Shown here piece after piece: positions 1 through 5,895 of a DNA stretch of 9,691 bases. The stretch lies in NCBI GenBank assembly GCA_025455245.1, contig JALOMX010000151.1, positions 1 through 9,691 of the forward strand, read 5' to 3'. A program made the translations under genes and the position numbers. A model generated the notes under the pieces. It had not been told where the DNA came from. It ran no database searches and saw nothing but the letters and a program-made list of their open reading frames with translations. The first letter of the stretch is position 1. Each line of letters begins with the position of its first letter. The DNA comes from Chitinophagaceae bacterium. Its GTDB lineage: Bacteria > Bacteroidota > Bacteroidia > Chitinophagales > Chitinophagaceae.

Positions 1-108
1 ATTGAACCTATCAGAAGGGGTATTTGTCAGATGCGCGGAACCGTAATTGTAGGAAATAAGATTTGCACCGAAGCCGATATGACAGCACAGGTTGTAAAAA
101 GGCAATAA
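1..108 (+). CDS. fabZ: 3' end of a FabZ dehydratase domain, probably bifunctional LpxC-FabZ (partial)
   Basis: The first 35 codons, ending in TAA, encode the last strand region of a hotdog-fold 3-hydroxyacyl-ACP dehydratase. The PIRRG stretch, the following GTVIVGNKIC strand and the closing MTAQVVK segment match the usual FabZ C-terminus. FabZ dehydrates 3-hydroxyacyl-ACP in fatty-acid elongation. In Bacteroidota this domain is commonly fused behind LpxC, the UDP-3-O-acyl-GlcNAc deacetylase of lipid A synthesis. The fusion is inferred here from lpxA lying 24 bases downstream, because the LpxC half would be outside the window. No catalytic residue is visible in this fragment. A stand-alone FabZ is the alternative. 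The gene very likely shares a transcript with lpxA. Confidence 0.8.
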   Translation: MEPIRRGICQMRGTVIVGNKICTEADMTAQVVKRQ

Positions 109-132
109 ACAATAATTATTTGAAAAAATTAT

Positions 133-927
133 ATGATACATCCCCTTGCATATATTCATCCCGATGCCCGGTTGGCCGATAACGTGAAGGTTGATCCTTT
201 TACGGTTATCCATGGAAATGTTACCATTGGAGAAGGTACCTGGATCGGGAGCAATGTTACCATTATGGAAGGTGCCCGGATCGGTAAGAACTGCCGCATT
301 TTTCCAGGCGCTGTCATTGCAGCTATTCCGCAGGATAGAAAGTTCAATGGAGAAAAAACCACCGTTGAAATTGGGGACAATTGTACCATTAGAGAATTTG
401 TAACCATTCACAGGGGAACCAACGACCGGTGGAAAACCGTTGTAGGAGAAGGATGCTGGATACTTGCTTACAGTCATATAGGCCACGATTGTATTATTGG
501 TAAGCAGTGTACTTTAAGTAACAGTACCCAATTGGCCGGCCATGTTGTTCTTGGCGATTATGTTGGTATGGGTGGTGTATGTGCTGTTCATCAATTTGTA
601 CAGATTGGTCAGCACGCTTTCATTTCCGGTGGTTCTCTTGTTAGTAAGGATGTTCCGCCGTACATTAAAGCAGGTCGTGATCCTTTAAGTTATGCCGGTG
701 TAAATAGTGTTGGATTAAAAAGAAGAGGCTTTTCAAACCAGCAGATCAATCAGATTCTTGATGTATACAGATGCATTTACAATAAAGGCATGAATACCAC
801 ACAAGCCCTTGCATTTATTGAGGAAGAACTGCCTATTAGTGATGAAAGGGATGAAATTGTCACCTTTATCCGGGAAAGTGGCCGTGGAATCATTAAGCGG
901 TTTACTAAAGGAGTGGTTGAAGATTGA
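133..927 (+). CDS. lpxA: Acyl-ACP--UDP-N-acetylglucosamine O-acyltransferase LpxA
   Basis: This is the first enzyme of lipid A synthesis: it moves a 3-hydroxyacyl chain from ACP to the 3-OH of UDP-GlcNAc in the cytoplasm. At 264 residues it is close to the 262 of E. coli LpxA. Residues 1-190 are left-handed beta-helix hexapeptide repeats (VTIGEG, VTIMEG, CTIREF and similar), and the rest is the alpha-helical C-terminal domain. The motif SHIGHDC (114-120) carries the expected catalytic His118 with His115. His137 and His153 (AVHQF) match other conserved active-site histidines. By gapless alignment Gly166 corresponds to E. coli Gly173, the position that limits acyl-chain length; a glycine there fits long hydroxyacyl chains (inference). 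The ATG at 133 puts the first hexapeptide turn at the usual place. No clear Shine-Dalgarno sequence precedes it, as is common in this phylum. Confidence 0.96.
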   Translation: MIHPLAYIHPDARLADNVKVDPFTVIHGNVTIGEGTWIGSNVTIMEGARIGKNCRIFPGAVIAAIPQDRKFNGEKTTVEIGDNCTIREFVTIHRGTNDRWKTVVGEGCWILAYSHIGHDCIIGKQCTLSNSTQLAGHVVLGDYVGMGGVCAVHQFVQIGQHAFISGGSLVSKDVPPYIKAGRDPLSYAGVNSVGLKRRGFSNQQINQILDVYRCIYNKGMNTTQALAFIEEELPISDERDEIVTFIRESGRGIIKRFTKGVVED

Positions 928-967
928 TTTAATAATGGTTACTTCCCGAATATTTTTTTGATAATAC

Positions 968-1600
968 ATGCAAATTGAACTGAAAAATCTGGGCAAGCGG
1001 TTTAACCGTCAATGGATTTTTCGAAAGCTTGATTATCTTTTTGAATCCGGGAAATCGTACGCCATTACGGGGCATAATGGTTCAGGCAAAAGTACCCTTT
1101 TACAGATTATCGCCGGTGCACTTGAAAAAACCGAGGGGCTTATTCAGTATCGATCTGCGGAATCTGCCATAGCTCCTGAGAATGTTTTTTATTAACTCTC
1201 TCTCTCTGCTCCATATATTGAACTTATTGAAGAATTTACCTTAACCGAGTTTTTTGAATTTCATTTCAGCCTGAAGCCTGTATTACCGGGGTACTCTGTG
1301 CAGCAGGTTATTTCCCGGGTAGAGCTTGACGATGCTAAACACAAACAAATCAGGCATTTTAGCAGCGGTATGAAACAAAGGGCAAAACTTGGACAGGCAT
1401 TCTTCAGCAATGTTCCTGTAGTATTGCTTGATGAACCAACAGCAAATTTTGATACCAAAGGAATCGATCTTTATTTAAAACTCGCCAAAACCCTGTGCAA
1501 TGACAGATTACTGATCATTTGCAGCAACGATGAAAATGAAATCAGCTTTTGCGATAACCGTATCGATATTACACAATATAAAAACTACCAATCTGTATGA
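968..1600 (+). pseudogene. Small ABC-transporter ATP-binding protein gene interrupted by an in-frame TAA
   Basis: Read straight through, this is a 210-codon ABC ATPase with one stop, TAA at 1193-1195 (codon 76). The frame is the same on both sides, so this is a nonsense change and not a frameshift. Before the stop lie the A-loop region and Walker A (GHNGSGKST, 35-43). After it come APYIELIEEFTLTE, the signature FSSGMKQ (131-137) and Walker B VVLLDEP (151-157). The H-loop position reads SND (186-188) rather than the usual SHD. The stop falls where relatives have a variable residue just before the strand leading into APY-ELIEEF, so the overall length is normal. The 75-residue upstream product would lack the signature and Walker B. 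The only downstream start candidate I note is GTG at 1298, which would omit Walker A. No permease gene is visible, so the substrate is unknown. A sequencing error or suppressed stop cannot be excluded. Confidence 0.85.
1196..1207 (+). repeat. (CT)6 dinucleotide repeat directly after the nonsense codon
   Basis: Six perfect CT units start at the base after the interrupting TAA of the ABC ATPase gene. In the read-through frame they encode Leu-Ser-Leu-Ser and keep the frame that continues into Ala-Pro-Tyr. A gain or loss of one unit would shift the downstream frame by two bases. At its present length the tract is in frame with both halves of the gene. Confidence 0.8.
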
Positions 1601-1929
1601 ACACATTAACGAAGTTTCAGAATTTTGACGAAGTCCCCGTTAAGCAAATTGCTCCGGGATTTTTTTGCAAACTTGTACATACAGAAAATAATACCATCAA
1701 TTTTCTGGAGGTAAAGGCAGGAAGTCAGTTGCCGAACCACAGCCATCCTCACGAGCAAAGCAGCTTTATACTTGATGGTCAGTTTGAAATGACCGTAAAC
1801 GGAGAATCCAAAGTGCTTGTTGCAAATGATTTTGTGGTAATACCCGGAGGGGTGGAGCATGGCGGTAAAGCCATTACCGACTGTAAATTAATTGACGTAT
1901 TCAGTCCTGTAAGGGAAGATTACCGGTAA
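1597..1929 (+). CDS. Small single-domain cupin protein
   Basis: This 110-residue protein is a single cupin beta-barrel. Motif 1 is present as G42-x5-H48-x-H50-x3-Q54-x6-G61, with Gln replacing the usual Glu. Motif 2 is present as P83-x-G85-x2-H88. The likely metal ligands are His48, His50, Gln54 and His88. Small cupins of this kind include dioxygenases, isomerases and sensors or binding proteins, so the substrate cannot be named. The ATG at 1597 overlaps the TGA of the interrupted ABC ATPase gene (ATGA), a layout that normally couples translation of the two genes. There is no signal peptide or membrane segment, so it should be cytoplasmic. It ends 5 bases from the convergent alanine dehydrogenase gene. 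Confidence 0.85.
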   Translation: MNTLTKFQNFDEVPVKQIAPGFFCKLVHTENNTINFLEVKAGSQLPNHSHPHEQSSFILDGQFEMTVNGESKVLVANDFVVIPGGVEHGGKAITDCKLIDVFSPVREDYR

Positions 1930-1931
1930 TC
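1918..1931. repeat. 14-bp perfect palindrome at the cupin/ald convergent junction
   Basis: GATTACCGGTAATC is its own reverse complement. It contains the cupin stop codon (1927-1929) and lies 3 bases before the last base of the convergent alanine dehydrogenase gene. As RNA it could fold into a 5-bp stem with a CCGG loop. No T-tract follows on either strand, so a classical intrinsic terminator is not supported. Confidence 0.5.
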
Positions 1932-1934
1932 AGA

Positions 1935-3143
1935 TCAGCCAAGGCTCGCCATTAAAAGGTTCAGGTCAGTATATTTTAATTTGAACCTTTCGCTCAGGTG
2001 GAAATTGGTTAAAGCGCCCTTGAACATATAAATAGAATTCCTGATGTTCAGGTTTTTCCAGACATATTCGTCAAGCCCACCCTCGTTGCTGACCTTGAGC
2101 AGCAACGGCATCAAAACATTGCTTACGGCATGACTTGCAGTGCGGCTGTATCCTGAAGGGATATTGGGTACACAGTAATGAATCACACCATGTTTGATAA
2201 TGATCGGTTTTTCATGGGTGGTTATTTCCGATGTTTCAAAACATCCCCCACGGTCAACACTCACATCGATTATTACACTGCCCGGCCGCATATTGGCAAC
2301 CATCGCCTCGGATACTACCATAGGCGTGCGTCCGTTTTCTGAACTGAGGGCACCTACCGCAATTTCGCAGGTTTTAAGTTGTTTGGCCAGAATCCTGGGT
2401 TCTATTACGGAAGTCCATACCCTGTGCCCCAAAGTATCCTGAAGCCTTTTGAGGCGGTAAACATTATTATCGAAAACTTTTACGGAAGCGCCCATTGCAA
2501 GCGCTGCCCTTGCGGCAAATTCACCAACCACTCCGGCACCCAAAATAATGACTTTGGTAGGAGGTATCCCACTGATGCCCCCAAGCAAAATACCTTTTCC
2601 TTTTCCGCTGGCACTTAAATAGTGACCCGCAATCAGCATGCTTGCGCTTCCTGCAATTTCACTCATGCTCCTTACGATGGGATACGTACCGCTATCATCT
2701 TTCAGATTTTCAAAACTGATACCGGTAATTTTCTTATCCATCATGTGTTCCAGAATTTCGGCCTTCAACACACTCAGGTGAATTGGGGAAATAACAACCT
2801 GGTTTAATTTCAGCAACGACATGTCGGACTCTACAATCGGCGCACTTTTTACCAGTATGTCACAATTGAAAATTTCCTGTTTGTCATATTTTATTTTGGC
2901 ACCGGCATCGCTGTAATCATGATCGCTGTATCCGCTTCCTTCCCCTGCTTTACTTTCAATCCATACATCATGGCCATTGGCAACAAGCACCCCTACAGCC
3001 TCAGGAATTAAACCAATCCGGTTTTCCTGGAAAGCGGTTTCCTTTGGAATTCCTATAAAAAGATCGGCATCTTTTGTTTTTATATCAAGTGTTTCCTCAA
3101 GTGTTTCATAACTGAATGAACCGCTGATAATTGGCTTCGACAT
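1935..3143 (-). CDS. ald: Alanine dehydrogenase (AlaDH/PNT family)
   Basis: Catalyses the reversible NAD-dependent oxidative deamination of L-alanine to pyruvate and ammonia in the cytoplasm. The N-terminal catalytic domain has IGIPKET (30-36) and R42 in ENRIGL, matching the substrate-binding Arg15 of characterised enzymes. K99 (LVKSAP) and H122 (PIHLS) match the catalytic Lys and His. The Rossmann domain contains ILGAGVVGE (200-208), the NAD-binding glycine motif, and VDRGGCFET (296-304) supplies the conserved Asp297. The 402 residues exceed the roughly 370 of Bacillus-type enzymes, mostly because of about 27 extra N-terminal residues. The fold is shared with transhydrogenase alpha subunits, but no PntA-like membrane tail or PntB gene is present, so Ald is preferred. 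It lies 77 bases downstream of tsaE on the same strand and is plausibly co-transcribed. The ATG at 3143 is in the right place. Confidence 0.92.
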   Translation of the reverse strand: MSKPIISGSFSYETLEETLDIKTKDADLFIGIPKETAFQENRIGLIPEAVGVLVANGHDVWIESKAGEGSGYSDHDYSDAGAKIKYDKQEIFNCDILVKSAPIVESDMSLLKLNQVVISPIHLSVLKAEILEHMMDKKITGISFENLKDDSGTYPIVRSMSEIAGSASMLIAGHYLSASGKGKGILLGGISGIPPTKVIILGAGVVGEFAARAALAMGASVKVFDNNVYRLKRLQDTLGHRVWTSVIEPRILAKQLKTCEIAVGALSSENGRTPMVVSEAMVANMRPGSVIIDVSVDRGGCFETSEITTHEKPIIIKHGVIHYCVPNIPSGYSRTASHAVSNVLMPLLLKVSNEGGLDEYVWKNLNIRNSIYMFKGALTNFHLSERFKLKYTDLNLLMASLG

Positions 3144-3220
3144 AAAATTTCATGTATGGTTTCAAAGGTTAAAGTTAATGCCTTGCAACGTTCAGAAGAG
3201 GTTATTCCAAAATTTAATCT

Positions 3221-3640
3221 TTAGTCGCTAACAAAAATCCTCCTTGTCACTTCGTCTACCGGCTCAATATGAAGCCTCAATGAATTTTCGGGCAATAACC
3301 CTTCTGCTATTTCGGGCCATTCAACAATGCATAAGTGACCGCTATACAGCGCATCCTCTACCCCTGCACCAATGGCTTCTTCCGCATCGCGCAACCGGTA
3401 CCAGTCCATATGATAAACAGGTTGATTTGATGGGTCCCGGTATTGATTAATGATGGAAAATGTTGGGCTGTTCGCAATATCAGGGCACCCCAATTGCCTG
3501 ATGAGGGCTGAAGTCAGTGTTGTTTTTCCTGCACCCATTGGCCCGTATAATGCAATAACATTGCCGGAAACCTTGTTTAAATATTGCAATATTTCATTTG
3601 CTGTGTCCCCGATTTGCCCGAGTGTAAATACCCATTCCAT
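3221..3640 (-). CDS. tsaE: tRNA threonylcarbamoyladenosine biosynthesis ATPase TsaE
   Basis: TsaE (YjeE) is the small ATPase that works with TsaB and TsaD to make the t6A modification at position 37 of ANN-decoding tRNAs. Numbering from the ATG at 3640 gives 139 residues, within the family range. Walker A is GPMGAGKTT (33-41), followed by the conserved SPTF (58-61), HMDWYRL (77-83, with Asp79) and IVEWPE (105-110), all diagnostic of the family. An in-frame TTG at 3652 would add four residues. I prefer the ATG because the family normally starts just before this first strand, and neither candidate has a well-spaced ribosome binding site. The gene is transcribed away from the metal ATPase and towards ald. 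From memory, a tsaE-ald pairing recurs in Bacteroidota, often near porX, which is not here. Confidence 0.93.
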   Translation of the reverse strand: MEWVFTLGQIGDTANEILQYLNKVSGNVIALYGPMGAGKTTLTSALIRQLGCPDIANSPTFSIINQYRDPSNQPVYHMDWYRLRDAEEAIGAGVEDALYSGHLCIVEWPEIAEGLLPENSLRLHIEPVDEVTRRIFVSD

Positions 3641-3676
3641 ATTGGGTTGCAAAATACCTTTACTTCTCCTAAACTG

Positions 3677-3708
3677 AAAAATTACATTTGTTTTATCTGT
3701 AAATGCAA
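3677..3708 (-). promoter_or_regulatory. Candidate Bacteroidota-type promoter for tsaE-ald
   Basis: On the minus strand, TTG (3708-3706) is followed after 21 bases by TAATTTTT (3684-3677), a 7-of-8 match to the TAnnTTTG -7 element of Bacteroidota promoters. The tsaE ATG lies 36 bases further on. Position and spacing fit, but AT-rich DNA gives such matches by chance. Confidence 0.35.
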
Positions 3709-3740
3709 CTGCATTGCTTTTATGTTCCGCTTTACAAAAA

Positions 3741-3769
3741 TTTGTTTTGGACTTCGCTTTGTAAATTTG
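3741..3769 (+). promoter_or_regulatory. Bacteroidota-type promoter for the metal ATPase-recQ pair
   Basis: TTTG (3741-3744) is followed after 17 bases by TAAATTTG (3762-3769), a full match to the TAnnTTTG -7 element with an acceptable spacing to the -33 element. Transcription should begin a few bases downstream, giving a very short leader before the ATG at 3784. This excludes the upstream in-frame ATG at 3703, which lies before the promoter. I saw no clear metal-regulator operator overlapping it. Confidence 0.6.
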
Positions 3770-3783
3770 CTACTCTTATACGT

Positions 3784-5895
3784 ATGCAGGCAGAAAAAAT
3801 TAATTGGAAAGTGGAAGGCATGACCTGTGCCAATTGTGCACTGAGTATAAATAAGGCTCTTGAAAAGGAGGGCTTATCCAATATTTCTGTCAATGTAATT
3901 TCAGGTGATGTCAGCTTTGATACAATTGGCAGCAACGATGTGGTTTCTAAAGCCCGCAAAAGGGTGGAAGGCCTTGGCTATAGCATAAATGATGGGTTGG
4001 TTTCCCAAAATAAATCAAAACAAAGCAGACCGGGTCTTTCAAAATACATGATTCGTTTTTGGATAAGCCTGCCCTTCACAGCGGTATTAATGCTCCATAT
4101 GATACCCGGGCTCCACCTGCACTGGCTTATGAACCCCTGGGTACAATTGGCGCTATGTGTACCTGTGTATATTGTAGGTATGGAGTATTTTGGAGTGAGT
4201 GCCATCAAAAGTATCAGGTCAGGTATTCCGAATATGAACGTGCTGATCGCCCTCGGATCAACCGCAGCATTTGTGTACAGCATTTGGGGGCTTTTTCAGG
4301 ATAATCCTGCTGATTTTCTTTTTTTTGAAACGGCCGCATCCATAATCACCATTGTATTTCTGGGATATTACCTGGAAGATGTGTCTGTTGCAAGAACACA
4401 GCGTACCATTAAAGAACTCACAAAGGAACATGTGGTTATGGCCAATATGATTGCTTACGATGCCGATGGCCATGAGCATGTTTTCCCTGTTGAAAACAAG
4501 GCGTTGAAAGTGGGAGATCTTGTACTCGTAAAAACCGGGGAGCAAGTGCCTTCGGATTGCAAGATCTTATCGGGAGAGGCAGAAGTAAACGAAGCCCTGA
4601 TTACAGGTGAAAGTGTACCTGTCTTAAAAAAGCAGGGTGACATAATTATTGGCGGAAGTATTGTAAGCAATGGTAACCTGAAAGCCTATGTTACGGCAAC
4701 AGGTAAGGATACCGTGATGAGCAGCATTGTGTCAATGATGAAGAAGGCTCAAACGGAAAAGCCCCCTGTGCAGCAGCTTGCTGACCGTATCAGTGCCGTA
4801 TTTATACCGGTCGTTCTTGCCATCGCCTTAGCCACATGGCTGATCAATTATTTTATGGCTGACATTAGCTTTCAGCAAAGTCTCTTACGGGCAGTTGCCG
4901 TATTGGTCATTGCATGTCCATGTGCCATGGGGCTTGCCACGCCGGCTGCCATTGCCGTAGGCCTTGGAAGGGCAGCTAAAAATGGTATCCTTTTTACCGA
5001 TGTAAAACGTATGGAACTTTTCCGAAATGTAAAGCGTATGGTTTTTGATAAAACCGGTACCCTTACTACAGGAAAATTCAGCATAGAAAAATATCATTGC
5101 CTCATTGATGATGATCAGTTTAAGAAAGTTGTTTATTCCCTTGAAAAATTTTCTGCTCATCCGATTGCGAAAAGCATTTCAGTCGCCTGGAAAAGAAAAG
5201 ACCTGCTTCGTTGGAATAGTATTGAAGAAATAAAAGGTCTTGGTATGAAGGCTACCGACCGTGAGGGGAATCATTATTTTATTGGTTCTGTTTCGGGGAT
5301 AGATGACGATGCAGAGCCCGGCCATAGTCTGTATGTTTCCATAAACAATAAACTTACAGGTTGGATTGACATAAGTGATGAAATAAGGCCTGAAGCCAAA
5401 GATTTGATTGCATTTTGTAAATCACAGGGCATTGAAACAGTTATTCTAAGTGGCGATACCGAGGAGAAGTGCCAAAAGGTGGGCCATGCCATAGGCATTG
5501 ATACCATCGTAGCTAACCAAAGTCCTGAAGAAAAATTGGCAAAGCTTGAACAATGGAGCGCTGAAAAACCAACGGTCATGGTAGGGGATGGCATCAACGA
5601 TGCTCCTGCACTTGCTAAGGCAACCATCAGTGTCTCTCTCGGAGAGGCTTCTCAATTGGCTATACAAAGTGCCGGTGTAGTCCTGACAAGTGGTGGCCTG
5701 AGCAAGTTGCCTACAGCTATGCTGCTTGGTAAGCATACCTATGGCACCGTAAAGAGTAATTTGTTTTGGGCATTTTCTTACAACATAGTTGCCATTCCCA
5801 TAGCTGCCATGGGCATGCTGCACCCAACTTTTGCTGCACTCATTATGGGCGGCAGCGATGTAGTATTGGCGCTCAATAAAACATTAAATGCCTAA
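3784..5895 (+). CDS. copA: P1B-type heavy-metal-transporting ATPase, copper type likely
   Basis: A 703-residue inner-membrane pump that uses ATP to export a soft metal ion, most likely Cu(I). An N-terminal heavy-metal-associated domain carries GMTCANC (12-18). Membrane segments begin near residue 90. The actuator loop has TGES (274-277), the transmembrane metal site is CPC (378-380), and the phosphorylated Asp422 lies in DKTGTLT. HP is at 459-460 and GDGINDAP at 601-608. The YN pair (666-667) in the penultimate helix is typical of copper pumps. The last helix reads MGGSDVV (688-694), where CopA proteins normally have MxxSS, so copper is probable but not certain. The start at 3784 puts the metal-binding domain at the N-terminus and sits just after a good promoter. 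An ATG at 3703 would add 27 residues unlike the family. The gene overlaps recQ by 8 bases. Confidence 0.88.
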   Translation: MQAEKINWKVEGMTCANCALSINKALEKEGLSNISVNVISGDVSFDTIGSNDVVSKARKRVEGLGYSINDGLVSQNKSKQSRPGLSKYMIRFWISLPFTAVLMLHMIPGLHLHWLMNPWVQLALCVPVYIVGMEYFGVSAIKSIRSGIPNMNVLIALGSTAAFVYSIWGLFQDNPADFLFFETAASIITIVFLGYYLEDVSVARTQRTIKELTKEHVVMANMIAYDADGHEHVFPVENKALKVGDLVLVKTGEQVPSDCKILSGEAEVNEALITGESVPVLKKQGDIIIGGSIVSNGNLKAYVTATGKDTVMSSIVSMMKKAQTEKPPVQQLADRISAVFIPVVLAIALATWLINYFMADISFQQSLLRAVAVLVIACPCAMGLATPAAIAVGLGRAAKNGILFTDVKRMELFRNVKRMVFDKTGTLTTGKFSIEKYHCLIDDDQFKKVVYSLEKFSAHPIAKSISVAWKRKDLLRWNSIEEIKGLGMKATDREGNHYFIGSVSGIDDDAEPGHSLYVSINNKLTGWIDISDEIRPEAKDLIAFCKSQGIETVILSGDTEEKCQKVGHAIGIDTIVANQSPEEKLAKLEQWSAEKPTVMVGDGINDAPALAKATISVSLGEASQLAIQSAGVVLTSGGLSKLPTAMLLGKHTYGTVKSNLFWAFSYNIVAIPIAAMGMLHPTFAALIMGGSDVVLALNKTLNA

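Noticed and set aside
1196..1600. Downstream half of the ABC ATPase as an independent short gene from GTG at 1298
   Set aside because: It would lack Walker A and the start of the fold, and the frame is continuous with the upstream half, so it is best treated as one interrupted gene.
3144..3220. A separate promoter for ald around AACCTTTG on the minus strand (3163-3170)
   Set aside because: The -7 match is imperfect (the TA is one base too far from TTTG) and the nearest TTG is too close. Co-transcription from tsaE is simpler.
3703..3783. 27-residue N-terminal extension of the metal ATPase from ATG 3703
   Set aside because: The extension lies upstream of and across the candidate promoter and is unlike the family, whose metal-binding domain begins right after the ATG at 3784.
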